64,000 nt of DNA from Methylorubrum populi (GCA_036946625.1 JAQIIU010000002.1:1697501-1761500), one strand, 5' to 3'. Counted from the first letter of the stretch, positions 36,903 through 48,424 are shown. Translations and numbers: made by a program. The notes: generated from the sequence alone by a model not told the origin.

Positions 36903-37996
36903 TGGGTGCGCTCAACCCCGATCCCGCCTTCTGGGCCGGGCGGCCTGTCCTGCTGACCGGCCATACCGGCTTCAAAGGCGCGTGGCTGAGCCTGTGGCTG
37001 GCGCGGCTCGGCGCCCGCGTCACGGGCTTCGCCCTGAGCCCCGAGACCCGGCCGAACCTGTTCGAGGCGATCGGCTTCCCATTGCGGGCCTCGCGCATCG
37101 GCGACATCCGCGACGCCCGCGCCATCGCGGACGCGGTCGCGGCGTCCGAGCCCGAGATCGTCATCCACATGGCGGCCCAGGCCCTGGTGCGGCCCTCCTA
37201 TGCCGACCCGGTCGGCACGTTCGCGGTCAACACCATGGGCACCGTCCACCTGCTGGAAGCGGTGCGGGCGGCGCCCGGCGTGCGCGCCATCGTCGTGGTG
37301 ACGAGCGACAAGGCCTACGAGAATCGCGAATGGCCCTACGCCTACCGCGAGACCGAGGCGATGGGCGGGCGCGATCCCTACAGCGCCTCGAAGGGCTGCG
37401 CCGAACTCGTCACGAGCGCCTACCGCGCCTCGTTCTTCGGCGCGGGCGGCCATCCGGCGCGGATCGCCAGCGCCCGGGCGGGCAACGTCATCGGCGGCGG
37501 CGACCGGTCCCTCGACCGGCTGATCCCCGACATCGTGCGCGCGTTCGAGGCGGGTGAATCGGTCGAGATCCGCGCGCCCCACGCGATCCGCCCCTGGCAG
37601 CACGTGCTGGAGCCGCTCGCCGGCTACCTGCGGCTTGCCGAGTGCCTCGCGGGCGCGGACGGCGCGGCCTTCGCGGAGGGCTGGAACTTCGGGCCGGCGG
37701 ACGAGGATTGCCGCCCGGTCTCGGACCTCGTCGCGCGGCTGGCGGCGGGCTGGGGCGACGGGGCCGCCTGGCATCTCTCGCAAAAGCCCCACCCGCACGA
37801 GGCGACCTATCTCAAGGTCGATGCCTCCAAGGCCCGCGCCCGGCTCGGCTGGGACCGGCGGCTCACCCTCGACGCGGCGCTCGACTGGACCGCCGCATGG
37901 TATCGCGCGGTCGCCGCCGGCGCCGATCCGAGGGCCCTGGTCGAGACCGAGATCGCGCGCTACGAGGCGTTGGGACGGCAGGGAGCGCTCCAGTGA
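36902..37996 (+). CDS. rfbG: CDP-glucose 4,6-dehydratase
   Basis: 364 residues of the extended short-chain dehydrogenase fold. The NAD site is VLLTGHTGFKGAWLSLWLARLG, the catalytic YSASK variant is RDPYSASKGCAELV, and VVTSDKAYENREWPYAYRET is typical of RfbG. The product is CDP-4-keto-6-deoxyglucose. The C-terminal part ends with domain-typical KVDASKARARLGW. It starts at the TGATG junction with rfbF. Confidence 0.96.
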   Translation: MGALNPDPAFWAGRPVLLTGHTGFKGAWLSLWLARLGARVTGFALSPETRPNLFEAIGFPLRASRIGDIRDARAIADAVAASEPEIVIHMAAQALVRPSYADPVGTFAVNTMGTVHLLEAVRAAPGVRAIVVVTSDKAYENREWPYAYRETEAMGGRDPYSASKGCAELVTSAYRASFFGAGGHPARIASARAGNVIGGGDRSLDRLIPDIVRAFEAGESVEIRAPHAIRPWQHVLEPLAGYLRLAECLAGADGAAFAEGWNFGPADEDCRPVSDLVARLAAGWGDGAAWHLSQKPHPHEATYLKVDASKARARLGWDRRLTLDAALDWTAAWYRAVAAGADPRALVETEIARYEALGRQGALQ

Positions 37997-38031
37997 TACC
38001 ATTTGCCGGTCGCTTCGCGTGCTCGCACATC

Positions 38032-38057
38032 CCCTCGCCCCGCGTGCGGGGAGAGGG
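38032..38057. repeat. Intergenic GC palindrome, relative of the coding copy at 28991
   Basis: CCCTCGCCCC-GCGTG-CGGGGAGAGGG type palindrome in the 100 bases between rfbG and the methyltransferase gene. Confidence 0.6.
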
Positions 38058-38096
38058 AGGCGCCGGCCGAGTTCGCTTCGACTTGTCGGAATCCGT

Positions 38097-39326
38097 ATGA
38101 CCCGTCCGACCTGCCGCGCCTGCGGCGCCGCCCTCACCCGGACCTTCTGCGATCTCGGCCTCTCGCCGCTCGCCAATTCCTACGTCACGCCCGAGCGGCG
38201 CCACCGGGGCGAGGTCTTCCACCCGCTCCACGCCTATGTCTGCGACGCCTGCTGGCTGGTGCAGCTCGAAGCCTTCGAGAGCCCCGAGGCGATCTTTTCG
38301 GATTACGCCTACTTCTCCGGCTTCTCGGCGGGCTGGCTGCGGCACGCGGAAGGCTACGTTTCCGCGATGATCGAGCGCTTCGGCCTCGGGCCGGACAGCA
38401 AGGTCGTCGAGGTCGCGAGCAACGACGGCTCCCTGCTGCAATACTTCGTCGCCCGCGGCGTACCGGCGCTCGGCGTCGAGCCGGCGGCCAACGTCGCGCG
38501 CGCGGCGGTCGAGCGCGGCGTGCCGACGGAGGTCGCCTTCTTCGGCCGCGACACCGCCCGGCGGCTCGCCGCAGCGGGCCACATGGCCGACCTGACTGCG
38601 GCCAACAACGTGCTCGCCCACGTGCCCGACATCCTCGACTTCGCCGCGGGCTTCGCCGAGATCCTGAAGCCGGAGGGCGTGGCGACCTTCGAGTTCCCGC
38701 ACCTCCTGCGGATGATCGAGAGGCGGCAGTTCGACACGATCTACCACGAGCACTTCTCCTACCTCTCCCTCGGCGTGGTGATCGGCATCCTGCGCCGGCA
38801 GGGCCTGCGGGTGTTCGACGTCGAGGAATGGCCGACCCACGGCGGCTCGCTGCGCGTCTTCGCCTGCCACGAGGCGGCCCCGCACCGGCCGACCCCGGCG
38901 CTGGAGCGCGTGGTGCTCGGCGAGTGGGGCGCCAACCTGTTCGACCCGTCCGGCTACGACGGCTTCGGGACGGCGGTGGCCGACATCAAATGCGCGGCCT
39001 TGCGCTTCCTGATCGAGGAGCGGGCGGCGGGCCGCACGGTCTGCGCCTACGGCGCGGCGGCCAAGGGCAACACCTTCCTCAACTCTTGCGGCATCGGCCC
39101 GGAACTGATCCGCGCCGTCGCCGACCGCTCGCCGCACAAGCAGGGCACGTGGCTGCCCGGCAGCCGCATCCCCGTGGTCCCGCCCGACGACCTGCTGGCG
39201 ATGCGCCCCGACACGGTGCTGATCCTGCCCTGGAACCTCAAGGACGAGATCGCCGGCGAGATGGCGGCGATCCGCGCATGGGGCGGCCGCTTCGCCGTGG
39301 CGATCCCCGAACTGACGGTGTTCTGA
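38097..39326 (+). CDS. Sugar C-methyltransferase with zinc ribbon, NDP-hexose type
   Basis: 409 residues. An N-terminal zinc-binding module (CRACGAAL ... FCDLGLSPLANSY ... YVCDACWLVQL) precedes a Rossmann SAM domain (VVEVASNDGSLLQYFVARG) with ANNVLAHVPDILDFAAGFA and FEFPHLLRMIERRQFDTIYH. The third part (THGGSLRVFACH, AYGAAAKGNTFLNSCG) is the C-methyltransferase C-terminal domain of TylC3-like enzymes. Such enzymes methylate carbon 3 of 4-keto-6-deoxy sugars. Placement right after rfbFG points to a CDP-linked branched sugar. The ATG is at 38097. Confidence 0.93.
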   Translation: MTRPTCRACGAALTRTFCDLGLSPLANSYVTPERRHRGEVFHPLHAYVCDACWLVQLEAFESPEAIFSDYAYFSGFSAGWLRHAEGYVSAMIERFGLGPDSKVVEVASNDGSLLQYFVARGVPALGVEPAANVARAAVERGVPTEVAFFGRDTARRLAAAGHMADLTAANNVLAHVPDILDFAAGFAEILKPEGVATFEFPHLLRMIERRQFDTIYHEHFSYLSLGVVIGILRRQGLRVFDVEEWPTHGGSLRVFACHEAAPHRPTPALERVVLGEWGANLFDPSGYDGFGTAVADIKCAALRFLIEERAAGRTVCAYGAAAKGNTFLNSCGIGPELIRAVADRSPHKQGTWLPGSRIPVVPPDDLLAMRPDTVLILPWNLKDEIAGEMAAIRAWGGRFAVAIPELTVF

Positions 39327-39345
39327 TGGTCCTGTCCGACCATCC

Positions 39346-39445
39346 CGTCATCGCGAGCGTGAGCGAAGCGATCCAGGGGCTCGCCCTCTCCGGAGAAGGC
39401 GGCGGTGCCGGATCGCTTCGGCTCCGCCTCGCAATGACGGCGGCA
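39346..39445. repeat. Partial family A repeat
   Basis: CGTCATCGCGAGCGTGAGCG and GAAGCGATCCAGGGG on the left with CGGATCGCTTCGGCTC and CGCCTCGCAATGACGG on the right form a hairpin-like unit within the 166 bases between the methyltransferase and epimerase genes. Confidence 0.6.
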
Positions 39446-39492
39446 GCCTGGACGAAAGGCTCTCTTATGGGCCGCCACGGTCCGAGAGCCTC

Positions 39493-40026
39493 ATGATCTT
39501 CGAGGAACGCGCGCTGCCCGGCCTGTTCCGCGTCCGGCCCGAACCGCACGCGGACGAGCGCGGCTTCTTCGCCCGCACCCACTGCGAGGAGGAATTTTCC
39601 GAGCGCGGGCTGATCGGGCGCCTCGCGCAGTCGAGCGTGTCGTTCAACCATCGCCGCGGGACCGTGCGCGGGATGCACTTTTCCCGTGAGCCCCATGCCG
39701 AGACGAAGCTCGTGCGCTGCACGGCCGGCGCGATCCACGACGCGGTGGTGGACCTGCGGCCCGACTCGCCGACCTACCTGCGCACCGCCCACGTGACGCT
39801 TTCGGCGCGGAACCGCGACGCCCTCTACGTCCCGGCGGGCCTCGCCCACGGCTTCCAGACGCTCTCCGACGATACGGAAGTGCTCTACATGATCGACCGG
39901 CCGTTCGTGGCCGCCGCCGCCGACGGCGTGCGCTGGGACGATCCCGCCTTCGCCCTCGCGTGGCCCGAGCCGGTGACCGTGATCTCGGCCCGCGACCTCG
40001 CCCTCCCCGATTGGGCGGGGCGGTGA
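39493..40026 (+). CDS. RmlC-type NDP-4-keto-6-deoxyhexose 3,5-epimerase
   Basis: 177 residues with the cupin motifs DERGFFARTHCEEEF, QSSVSFNHRRGTVRGMHF and VRCTAGAIHDAVVDLR, then LYVPAGLAHGFQTLSDDTEVLYMI. The catalytic His of HF.R and the Tyr/Asp pair common to RmlC are in place. It should epimerise C3 and/or C5 of the CDP-4-keto-6-deoxy sugar. Its stop overlaps the next gene's GTG (GTGA), supporting one operon with the reductase. Confidence 0.9.
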   Translation: MIFEERALPGLFRVRPEPHADERGFFARTHCEEEFSERGLIGRLAQSSVSFNHRRGTVRGMHFSREPHAETKLVRCTAGAIHDAVVDLRPDSPTYLRTAHVTLSARNRDALYVPAGLAHGFQTLSDDTEVLYMIDRPFVAAAADGVRWDDPAFALAWPEPVTVISARDLALPDWAGR

Positions 40027-40952
40027 AGCGCGTCCTCGTCACCGGCGGGGCCGGCTTCGTCGGCCGCCACGCGGTGGCTGCGCTCGCCGCCCGCGGCTTC
40101 GAGATCCACGCGGTCGGGCGAACCCGGCCGGAGGGGGTGCACGCCTTCCGCGCCGCCGACCTGCTCGATGAAGGCCAGCGCCGCGCCGCCGTGTGGGGGC
40201 TCGGCGCGAGCCACCTCCTCCACCTCGCCTGGGTGACCGAGCCCGGCCGCTACCGGCAATCGCCGGACAACCTCGCCTGGACGGCCGCGAGCCTCGACCT
40301 CGTGCGGGCGTTTCGCGAGGCGGGCGGTGCCCGCGCGGTCGTGGCGGGCACCTGCGCGGAGTATGATTGGACGGGAATGCCGGGCATCGCCGACGGCCGC
40401 TTGTCGGAATCCGCCCTCTGCAACCCCACGACGCTCTACGGAGCCGCCAAGGACGGCCTGCGCCGCATCCTGCAAGCCTACGCCGCGACCGCCGGCCTCT
40501 CGCTGGCCTGGGGGCGGCTGTTCTACCTCTACGGCCCGGGCGAGACAACGGGCCGGCTCGTCGGCGACGCGGCGCGGGCGCTGCTCGCGGACCGGCGCCT
40601 CGCCACCAGCGAGGGCCGGCAGCGGCGCGACTTTCTCCATGTCGCCGATGCGGGCGCCGCCTTCGCGGCCCTGCTCGACGCGGCCGTCGAAGGGCCGGTC
40701 AACATCGGCTCGGGCGAAGCCGTGCCCGTGCGAAAGGTCCTGGAAACGATCGGCGCGCTGACCGGCCGCCCCGACCTGATCGACTTCGGCGCCCGTCCGC
40801 TCGCCCCCACCGAACCGGCCTGCATCGAGGCCGACATCCGCCGCCTGACGGAGGACGTCGGCTTCTGCGCACGCTACGGCTTGGAGGGCGGCCTGAGCGA
40901 GACGGTCGAGGGCTGGCGCGGGGCGCTCAGCAATGCGGCATCAGCCCCTTGA
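40023..40952 (+). CDS. NAD(P)-dependent epimerase/reductase of the CDP-sugar pathway
   Basis: 309 residues. The nucleotide motif RVLVTGGAGFVGRHAV is complete, the active site YxxxK appears as LYGAAKDGLRRIL, and GTCAEYDWTGMPG is typical of the sugar-nucleotide 4-reductase/epimerase group. It likely performs the last ketone reduction to give the final CDP-branched deoxyhexose. GTG at 40023 overlaps the previous stop. The gene's end overlaps the convergent response regulator by 26 bases. Confidence 0.88.
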   Translation: MKRVLVTGGAGFVGRHAVAALAARGFEIHAVGRTRPEGVHAFRAADLLDEGQRRAAVWGLGASHLLHLAWVTEPGRYRQSPDNLAWTAASLDLVRAFREAGGARAVVAGTCAEYDWTGMPGIADGRLSESALCNPTTLYGAAKDGLRRILQAYAATAGLSLAWGRLFYLYGPGETTGRLVGDAARALLADRRLATSEGRQRRDFLHVADAGAAFAALLDAAVEGPVNIGSGEAVPVRKVLETIGALTGRPDLIDFGARPLAPTEPACIEADIRRLTEDVGFCARYGLEGGLSETVEGWRGALSNAASAP

Positions 40953-41325
40953 GCCGGGCCAGGATGTCCTCGCCCGCGCAGGGGCGCGCGATGAACGCGG
41001 CGCCCTGCGGCATGCGCTCGGGATCGGGCGAGGCGCGGCCGGACACGATCAGGATCGGCAGGGTCGGCCGGGCCTGGGCGACGGAGGTGGCGAGTTCGAA
41101 CCCGTCGACGCGGCCCGAGAGCTGCACGTCGGTCACGAGGCCGCAGATGTCGGGCCGGGCCTGAAGGATCGACAGCGCCCGCTCGGCGGACGCGCATTGC
41201 AGGGTGTCGTAGCCGCCCTCTTCCAGCACGTCGCCGAGATCCATGATGGTCAGGGCCTCGTCCTCGACGAGGAGGATGACGGGACGGTCGGCTTCCGGAT
41301 TCGTCGTCTCGGTCTCGCTCGCCAC
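40927..41325 (-). CDS. Single-domain response regulator
   Basis: 132 residues, receiver domain only. VILLVEDEALTIMDLGDVLEE gives the acidic pocket, LVTDVQLSGRVDGFELA the phospho-acceptor Asp, and LPILIVSGRA the switch Thr/Ser position. The Lys region (AAFIARPCAGEDIL) has Arg-Pro in place of the usual Lys-Pro, so the canonical lysine is missing. GTG at 41325 with GGGGAGAG nine bases upstream is the chosen start. Such orphan receivers often partner HWE kinases; one lies at 59.2-60.7 kb, but a link is only a guess. Confidence 0.85.
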   Translation of the reverse strand: MASETETTNPEADRPVILLVEDEALTIMDLGDVLEEGGYDTLQCASAERALSILQARPDICGLVTDVQLSGRVDGFELATSVAQARPTLPILIVSGRASPDPERMPQGAAFIARPCAGEDILARLKGLMPHC

Positions 41326-41540
41326 CTTCGGCTCTCCCCGATTGTCCCACCGACCCAAGTTCTTCACCGGCTTGACGGTTTCCCGGTCCGGAAACCGTCG
41401 CGCCGCCGCGATGATCCAACGAGAAACCCCGCTGCGGGTTGCAGGGTCCCTGCAAAGGCTTCCCCGGCGGATTCCTGCAGGCTCCCTTGAGGGATCGGCC
41501 GGGTCAACCCCTCGCGGTCTCGGCGACAGAGCCATCGCTC

Positions 41541-41629
41541 GAAGCCGCCTGAGCGGCTTCGCGGCGCCAAGGGACACGACCAAGAGCGCCGCGCGGAGCG
41601 GGCTTCTCAGGACCCTGGTCCTGAGAAGC
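41541..41629. repeat. Two perfect palindromes in the intergenic region before bioA's end
   Basis: GAAGCCGC-CTGA-GCGGCTTC (41541-41560) and a 28-base palindrome with 13-base arms GCTTCTCAGGACC and GGTCCTGAGAAGC around CT (41602-41629). Neither has a T run. They fill part of the 561-base gene-free stretch 41326-41886, which also holds a family A copy and the bioA terminator. Confidence 0.65.
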
Positions 41630-41687
41630 ATCGAGCGGAGCGAAAGCCCAAGGGGCCGAGATGTCCGCGGAGGCGGGCGCCGGCGAC

Positions 41688-41856
41688 TGATACGATATCC
41701 GGTCGATGACTTCGGCCTGTCCTGCGTCATCGCGAGGCGAAGCCGTGGCGATCCAGGGCGCGCCCTTTCCGGACCTGTCGCGCCCTGGATCGCTTCGCGG
41801 CCGCTCGCGATGACGGAGGGGGGCCAAACCCGAAGCGATCAATCGGAAACGGTATG
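41688..41856 (-). repeat. Dispersed element family A, copy 2 (inverted orientation)
   Basis: A 169-base copy, read on the minus strand relative to copies 3 and 4. It shares the left end GGTATC-type, CGTCATCGCGAG core, GAAGCCGTGGCGATCCAGGG arm and its mirror CCCTGGATCGCTTCGCGG, and the other terminus near CATACCGTTTCCGAT on the opposite strand. Confidence 0.8.
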
Positions 41857-41865
41857 AGGCGGGCC

Positions 41866-41903
41866 AAGAAAACCAGGGCCATCGCTTCAAGCGATGGCCC
41901 TGG
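41866..41903 (-). terminator. Intrinsic terminator overlapping the bioA stop codon
   Basis: Perfect 15-base inverted arms (41873-41887 and 41889-41903) around one central base. On the minus strand the stem is followed by TTTTCTTGG. The bioA stop (41887-41889) is inside the stem, so the end of the coding sequence itself builds the terminator. Confidence 0.75.
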
Positions 41904-43146
41904 TCTCGGCGACGACCGCCGTCACCGCCTCGATCAGGCGGTCGAGGTCGCCGGCGTCGATGGTGAGGGCGGGCGTGAGGTAGACGACGTCGCCGAACGG
42001 CCGCACCCAGACGCCGCGCTCGACGAACCGGCGCTTCAGGTCGGCGAGATCGGGGGCCTTCGCGAACTGCACCGCGCCGATGGCGCCGAGCACCCGCACC
42101 GCCCGGACGCCGGGACGCCGGTCGAGCGTCCGGAGGCCCGCCTCCAGGCGCGCGGCGAGGGCGCGGGCTTGGGTCAGGCGCGGCTCGGTCTCGAACAGGT
42201 CGAGGCTGGCATTGGCCGCCGCGCAGGCGAGCGGGTTGGCCATGAAGGTCGGGCCGTGCATCAGCGCCGCCGCGGGATCGTCCGACCAGAAGGCGGAAAA
42301 GATCTCGGTGGTCGCGACGGTGGCGGCGAGCGCCATCGTGCCGCCGGTGAGCGCCTTCGACAGGCAGAGGATGTCGGGCACGATGCCGGCCTGCTCGCAG
42401 GCGAACAGCGTTCCGGTGCGGGCGAACCCCGTGAAGATCTCGTCGGCGATGAGCGGCAGGCCGTGGCGGCGAGCGAGGCGCGCAATCGCAGCCAACACCT
42501 CCGGCGGATGGGTCAGCATCCCGCCCGCCCCCTGCACCAGCGGCTCGACGATCACCGCCGCGAGTTCGTGGCGGTGGCGGGCGAGCGCCGCGTCGAGGGC
42601 GGCTTCCTGCTGGGCCGTGCGTGGAAGCTCACAAAAAACCTGCGTCGGCAAGTAGGCGCCGAAACGGCGGTGCATCCCCTCCTCGGGGTCGCAGGCCGAC
42701 ATCGCGCCCAGGGTGTCGCCGTGATAGCCGCCGCGGAAGGCGAGCACGCGGGTGCGGCCGGTCTCGCCGCGGTTGAGCCAGAGCTGCACCGCCATCTTCA
42801 GGGCGACCTCGACCGCGACCGAGCCGGAATCGGTGAAGAAGACGTGGTTGAGTTCCCCCGGCAGCAGGGCGGCGAGGCGCGCGCCCAAGCGCTCGGCCGG
42901 GGCGTGGGTGAGCCCGCCGAACATCACGTGCGGCATGCAGGCGAGCTGGTCGGCCATCGCCGCCGCGATATGCGGGTGGTTGTAGCCGTGCACCGCCGTC
43001 CACCACGAGGCGATGCCATCGATCAACTCGCGCCCGTCACCGAGCGTGATGCGCGAGCCCCGCGTCGCGACCGCTTCCAGCGGCGGTGCGGCGGATTTCA
43101 TCTGGGTGTAGGGGCGCCAGAGAGGGTGGCTGTCGAGCCCGGTCAT
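41887..43146 (-). CDS. bioA: Adenosylmethionine-8-amino-7-oxononanoate aminotransferase
   Basis: 419 residues of the class III aminotransferase fold. HPLWRPYTQMKSAAPP and SWWTAVHGYNHPHI are diagnostic for BioA; the PLP lysine lies in DILCLSKALTGGTMALA and the Asp in LIADEIFTGFARTG. It aminates KAPA to DAPA using SAM in biotin synthesis. It starts 94 bases after gcvP on the same strand, with a hairpin between them. The ATG at 43146 gives the standard N-terminus; a TTG at 43182 would add 12 Pro-rich residues. Confidence 0.94.
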   Translation of the reverse strand: MTGLDSHPLWRPYTQMKSAAPPLEAVATRGSRITLGDGRELIDGIASWWTAVHGYNHPHIAAAMADQLACMPHVMFGGLTHAPAERLGARLAALLPGELNHVFFTDSGSVAVEVALKMAVQLWLNRGETGRTRVLAFRGGYHGDTLGAMSACDPEEGMHRRFGAYLPTQVFCELPRTAQQEAALDAALARHRHELAAVIVEPLVQGAGGMLTHPPEVLAAIARLARRHGLPLIADEIFTGFARTGTLFACEQAGIVPDILCLSKALTGGTMALAATVATTEIFSAFWSDDPAAALMHGPTFMANPLACAAANASLDLFETEPRLTQARALAARLEAGLRTLDRRPGVRAVRVLGAIGAVQFAKAPDLADLKRRFVERGVWVRPFGDVVYLTPALTIDAGDLDRLIEAVTAVVAETRAIA

Positions 43147-43196
43147 GCGCTGTGGATTGCGGGGCGGCGGCGGCGGAGTCAAACGGCGCCCGCGAT

Positions 43197-43220
43197 CCCT
43201 CCCCCGCGGAGGGGGGAGGG
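43197..43220 (-). terminator. Hairpin between gcvP and bioA
   Basis: CCCTCCCCC and GGGGGAGGG arms around a short GCGGA loop. No T run on the minus strand. It could attenuate read-through from the gcv operon into bioA or be a dispersed palindrome. Confidence 0.35.
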
Positions 43221-43239
43221 GTATCGCATGCGGAAGCCC

Positions 43240-46083
<2,844 letters not shown>

Positions 46084-46133
46084 GGGGAGGCCTTTCGAAG
46101 GCGGATGCCGCGCGCCTCGTCCCTCCCATCCCC

Positions 46134-46242
46134 CTCATCCCGAGGTGCCGCAAAGCAGCCTCGAAGGAGGGCTCCAGGGATCATGGCGGGTTCCGGAGGT
46201 CTCCTTCGAGGCCTCCGCTGCGCTCCGGCATCTCAGGATGAG
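46134..46242. repeat. Inverted-repeat element family B, copy 2
   Basis: 109 bases, exactly the length of copy 1 (26954-27062), with the same inverted termini (CTCATCCCGAGGTGCC and GGCATCTCAGGATGAG) each differing by one base, and an inner stem CCTCGAAGGA/TCCTTCGAGG. It lies inside the gcv operon between gcvH and gcvP. Confidence 0.85.
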
Positions 46243-46272
46243 GGGACGGGTGGGAAGGGCTCCGGCCGACGC

Positions 46273-46635
46273 CTATTTCGCGAACGCCGCGTAGGCCGCC
46301 GCGTCCATCAGCGCGTCCATGGCGGAGGCGTCGTCGAGCTTGAGCCGGTAGAGCCAGCCCGCGCCCTGCGGATCGGCGCCGACCGAGGCCGGGTCGGCCA
46401 CCGCCGCCTCGTTGACCTCCGTCACCGCGCCCGAGAGCGGCGCGTAGACGTCGGAGGCCGCCTTGACGGATTCCACCACGGCCGCCGCCTCGCCCTTGGC
46501 CAGCTTGGCGCCGACCTTCGGCAACTCGACGAAGACGAGGTCGCCGAGCTGCTCGGCGGCGTGGGCGGTGATGCCGACCGTGGCGACGTCGCCGTCGAGG
46601 CGCAGCCATTCGTGCTCGTCGGTGAAACGCAGCAT
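46273..46635 (-). CDS. gcvH: Glycine cleavage system H-protein
   Basis: 120 residues starting [20 protein letters not shown]. The lipoyl-lysine lies in [20 protein letters not shown], as expected for the shuttle protein. It is 28 bases after gcvT and shares its orientation. All conserved H-protein residues seem to be present, including the Glu-Ser-Val-Lys core. Confidence 0.96.
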   Translation of the reverse strand: MLRFTDEHEWLRLDGDVATVGITAHAAEQLGDLVFVELPKVGAKLAKGEAAAVVESVKAASDVYAPLSGAVTEVNEAAVADPASVGADPQGAGWLYRLKLDDASAMDALMDAAAYAAFAK

Positions 46636-46663
46636 GGTTCGAGCTCCTGACACGAGAGGGAAA

Positions 46664-47842
46664 TCAGCCGCGCTTGAAGCCGGCCGGGACGAAGGGGAGC
46701 GGGGCGGCGGCGAGCGGGAGACGCCGGCCGCGCACCTCGGCGAAGACGCGGGTGCCGGGCGCGGCGAGCGCGGTCGGCAGGAAGCCCATGGCGACCGGCG
46801 CCCCGACGCTCGGCCCGAAGCCGCCGGAGGTGACGCGGCCGACCGGCTCGCCGCCCTCTTCCGCGGCGAAGAGCGGGGCATCCGCCCGCACGGGGGCCCG
46901 GCCCTCCGGACGCAGGCCGACGCGCCGCCGGGACGGCCCGGCTTCCATCTCCGCCAGGATCCTTTCCGATCCCGCAAACCCGCCCGCGCGGGCGCCGCCG
47001 CGGCGGCGGGCAGGCGAGATCGCCCAGGCGAGGCTCGCCTCGACCGGGCTCGTGCCGGAGCCGATGTCGGCGCCGTGCAGCGGCAGCCCGGCCTCGAGGC
47101 GCAGGGAATCGCGGGCGCCGAGGCCGACGGGCAGCACATCCGCATCGGCGAGCAGCGCCTCGGCCACCGCCTCGACCCGATCGGCCGGCACGGCGATCTC
47201 GAAGCCGTCCTCGCCGGTGTAGCCGGAGCGGCTGACGAGGCAGGGCGTGCCGAGAATCGCGACCGCGCGCACATCCATGAACCGCATCGCCTCGATTTCG
47301 GGCGCGAGGCGCGCGAGTACGTCCGCCGCCTTCGGCCCCTGGAGCGCGATCAGCGCATCCGGCACGAGCGCCACGTCGAGGGTGTCCGGACAATGCGCCC
47401 GGATGAACGCGAGATCGGCGGCCTTGTTGGCGGCGTTGACGACGACGTGGAGCCGGTCGGGCAGGCGCGCGACCATCAGGTCGTCGAGGATGCCGCCGGC
47501 CGCGTCGGTGAGGAAGCCGTAGCGCTGGCGCCCGACGGGAAGGCCGAGGATGTCGATCGGAACCAGCGCTTCGAGGGCCCGGGCCGCCTCCGCCCCGTCG
47601 CCGGAGCGCGGCGTCAGTGCGATCTGGCCCATATGCGACACGTCGAAGAAGCCGGCCGCGGCCCGCGTGTGCAGGTGCTCCTTCAAGAGCCCCGCCGGAT
47701 ACTGAAGCGGCATCGCGTAGCCGGCGAACGGCACCATCCTGGCGCCGTGGCGCAGGTGGAGCGCGTGCAGCGGCGTCTGCGCCGGCGGATCAGCGGAAAC
47801 GGGGGCGGCAGGGCTCACGGCCCCGGCAGCTTGCAGGCTCAT
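46664..47842 (-). CDS. gcvT: Aminomethyltransferase, glycine cleavage T-protein
   Basis: 392 residues: [53 protein letters not shown] and [20 protein letters not shown] are T-protein motifs. It transfers the methylene group to tetrahydrofolate. The ATG at 47842 has GGAG seven bases ahead. The gene is first in the operon and lies directly after the glycine riboswitch. A Pro/Ala-rich patch before the helical C-terminal domain is common in these GC-rich species. Confidence 0.96.
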   Translation of the reverse strand: MSLQAAGAVSPAAPVSADPPAQTPLHALHLRHGARMVPFAGYAMPLQYPAGLLKEHLHTRAAAGFFDVSHMGQIALTPRSGDGAEAARALEALVPIDILGLPVGRQRYGFLTDAAGGILDDLMVARLPDRLHVVVNAANKAADLAFIRAHCPDTLDVALVPDALIALQGPKAADVLARLAPEIEAMRFMDVRAVAILGTPCLVSRSGYTGEDGFEIAVPADRVEAVAEALLADADVLPVGLGARDSLRLEAGLPLHGADIGSGTSPVEASLAWAISPARRRGGARAGGFAGSERILAEMEAGPSRRRVGLRPEGRAPVRADAPLFAAEEGGEPVGRVTSGGFGPSVGAPVAMGFLPTALAAPGTRVFAEVRGRRLPLAAAPLPFVPAGFKRG

Positions 47843-47887
47843 CGGGCACTCCACGACAGACGGTTCCTGCCCGCCGGCCGGCTGGCA

Positions 47888-48084
47888 AGGTGCCCCCATC
47901 TGTCGCGCTTACCTGAGAGCTTCCCTCACTCGCGGAGATGAGCGAGGTTTCTCCTTCGGTGGACGCCGGACGGCGCCTCTCTCCAGATTGTCCAACGATA
48001 CGGTGATTGTGCCTGAGAGTTTCCGGGGGTGGTTGCTCCGACGGCGCCATGACCCCTCTTCCGAGCGGCCTGGGCTCTCCCGTG
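47888..48084 (-). promoter_or_regulatory. Tandem glycine riboswitch of the gcv operon
   Basis: Read on the minus strand, two glycine aptamers follow each other. The first has GGGAGAGCCC, then GCCGTCGGAGCAA and ends at GGAAACTCTCAGGCA. The second has GGAGAGAGGCG, CCGAAGGAGAAACC and ends GCTCTCAGGT, about 48 bases before the gcvT start. The conserved GGAGCAA/CCGAAGG and ACTCTCAGG elements are the signature of the RF00504 class. Binding glycine is expected to switch the operon on. Confidence 0.92.
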
Positions 48085-48424
48085 TCGTCTGTATCGGACG
48101 CCGACGAGGTTCGCACTTTCGGCTTTCCCGCGCAAGGAGAGGCCGGTGACGATCAGCGCATCATGTTGCGCCGGCGGCAGGCTTTGCGGAAGCGCCGTTC
48201 GCCGAACAGGTAGGATTGGGCCGGCCCGGCCAGGGCTGGCGAGCGGCCACGCGGCGACCGGCGGCAGGAGAGCGAAAGCGAAGCGGCGCGGCATGGATAC
48301 GATCCGGTCGGTCCCGAGCACAGGGGCCTGGGAACGCGCCGATCCGCGCCGGGTTCGCCCGGCCTGTCCGCCGTCGGCCCTCCGCCGGCTTGACATCCCT
48401 CCGGCACCGTCGCCTTCAGGCGCC

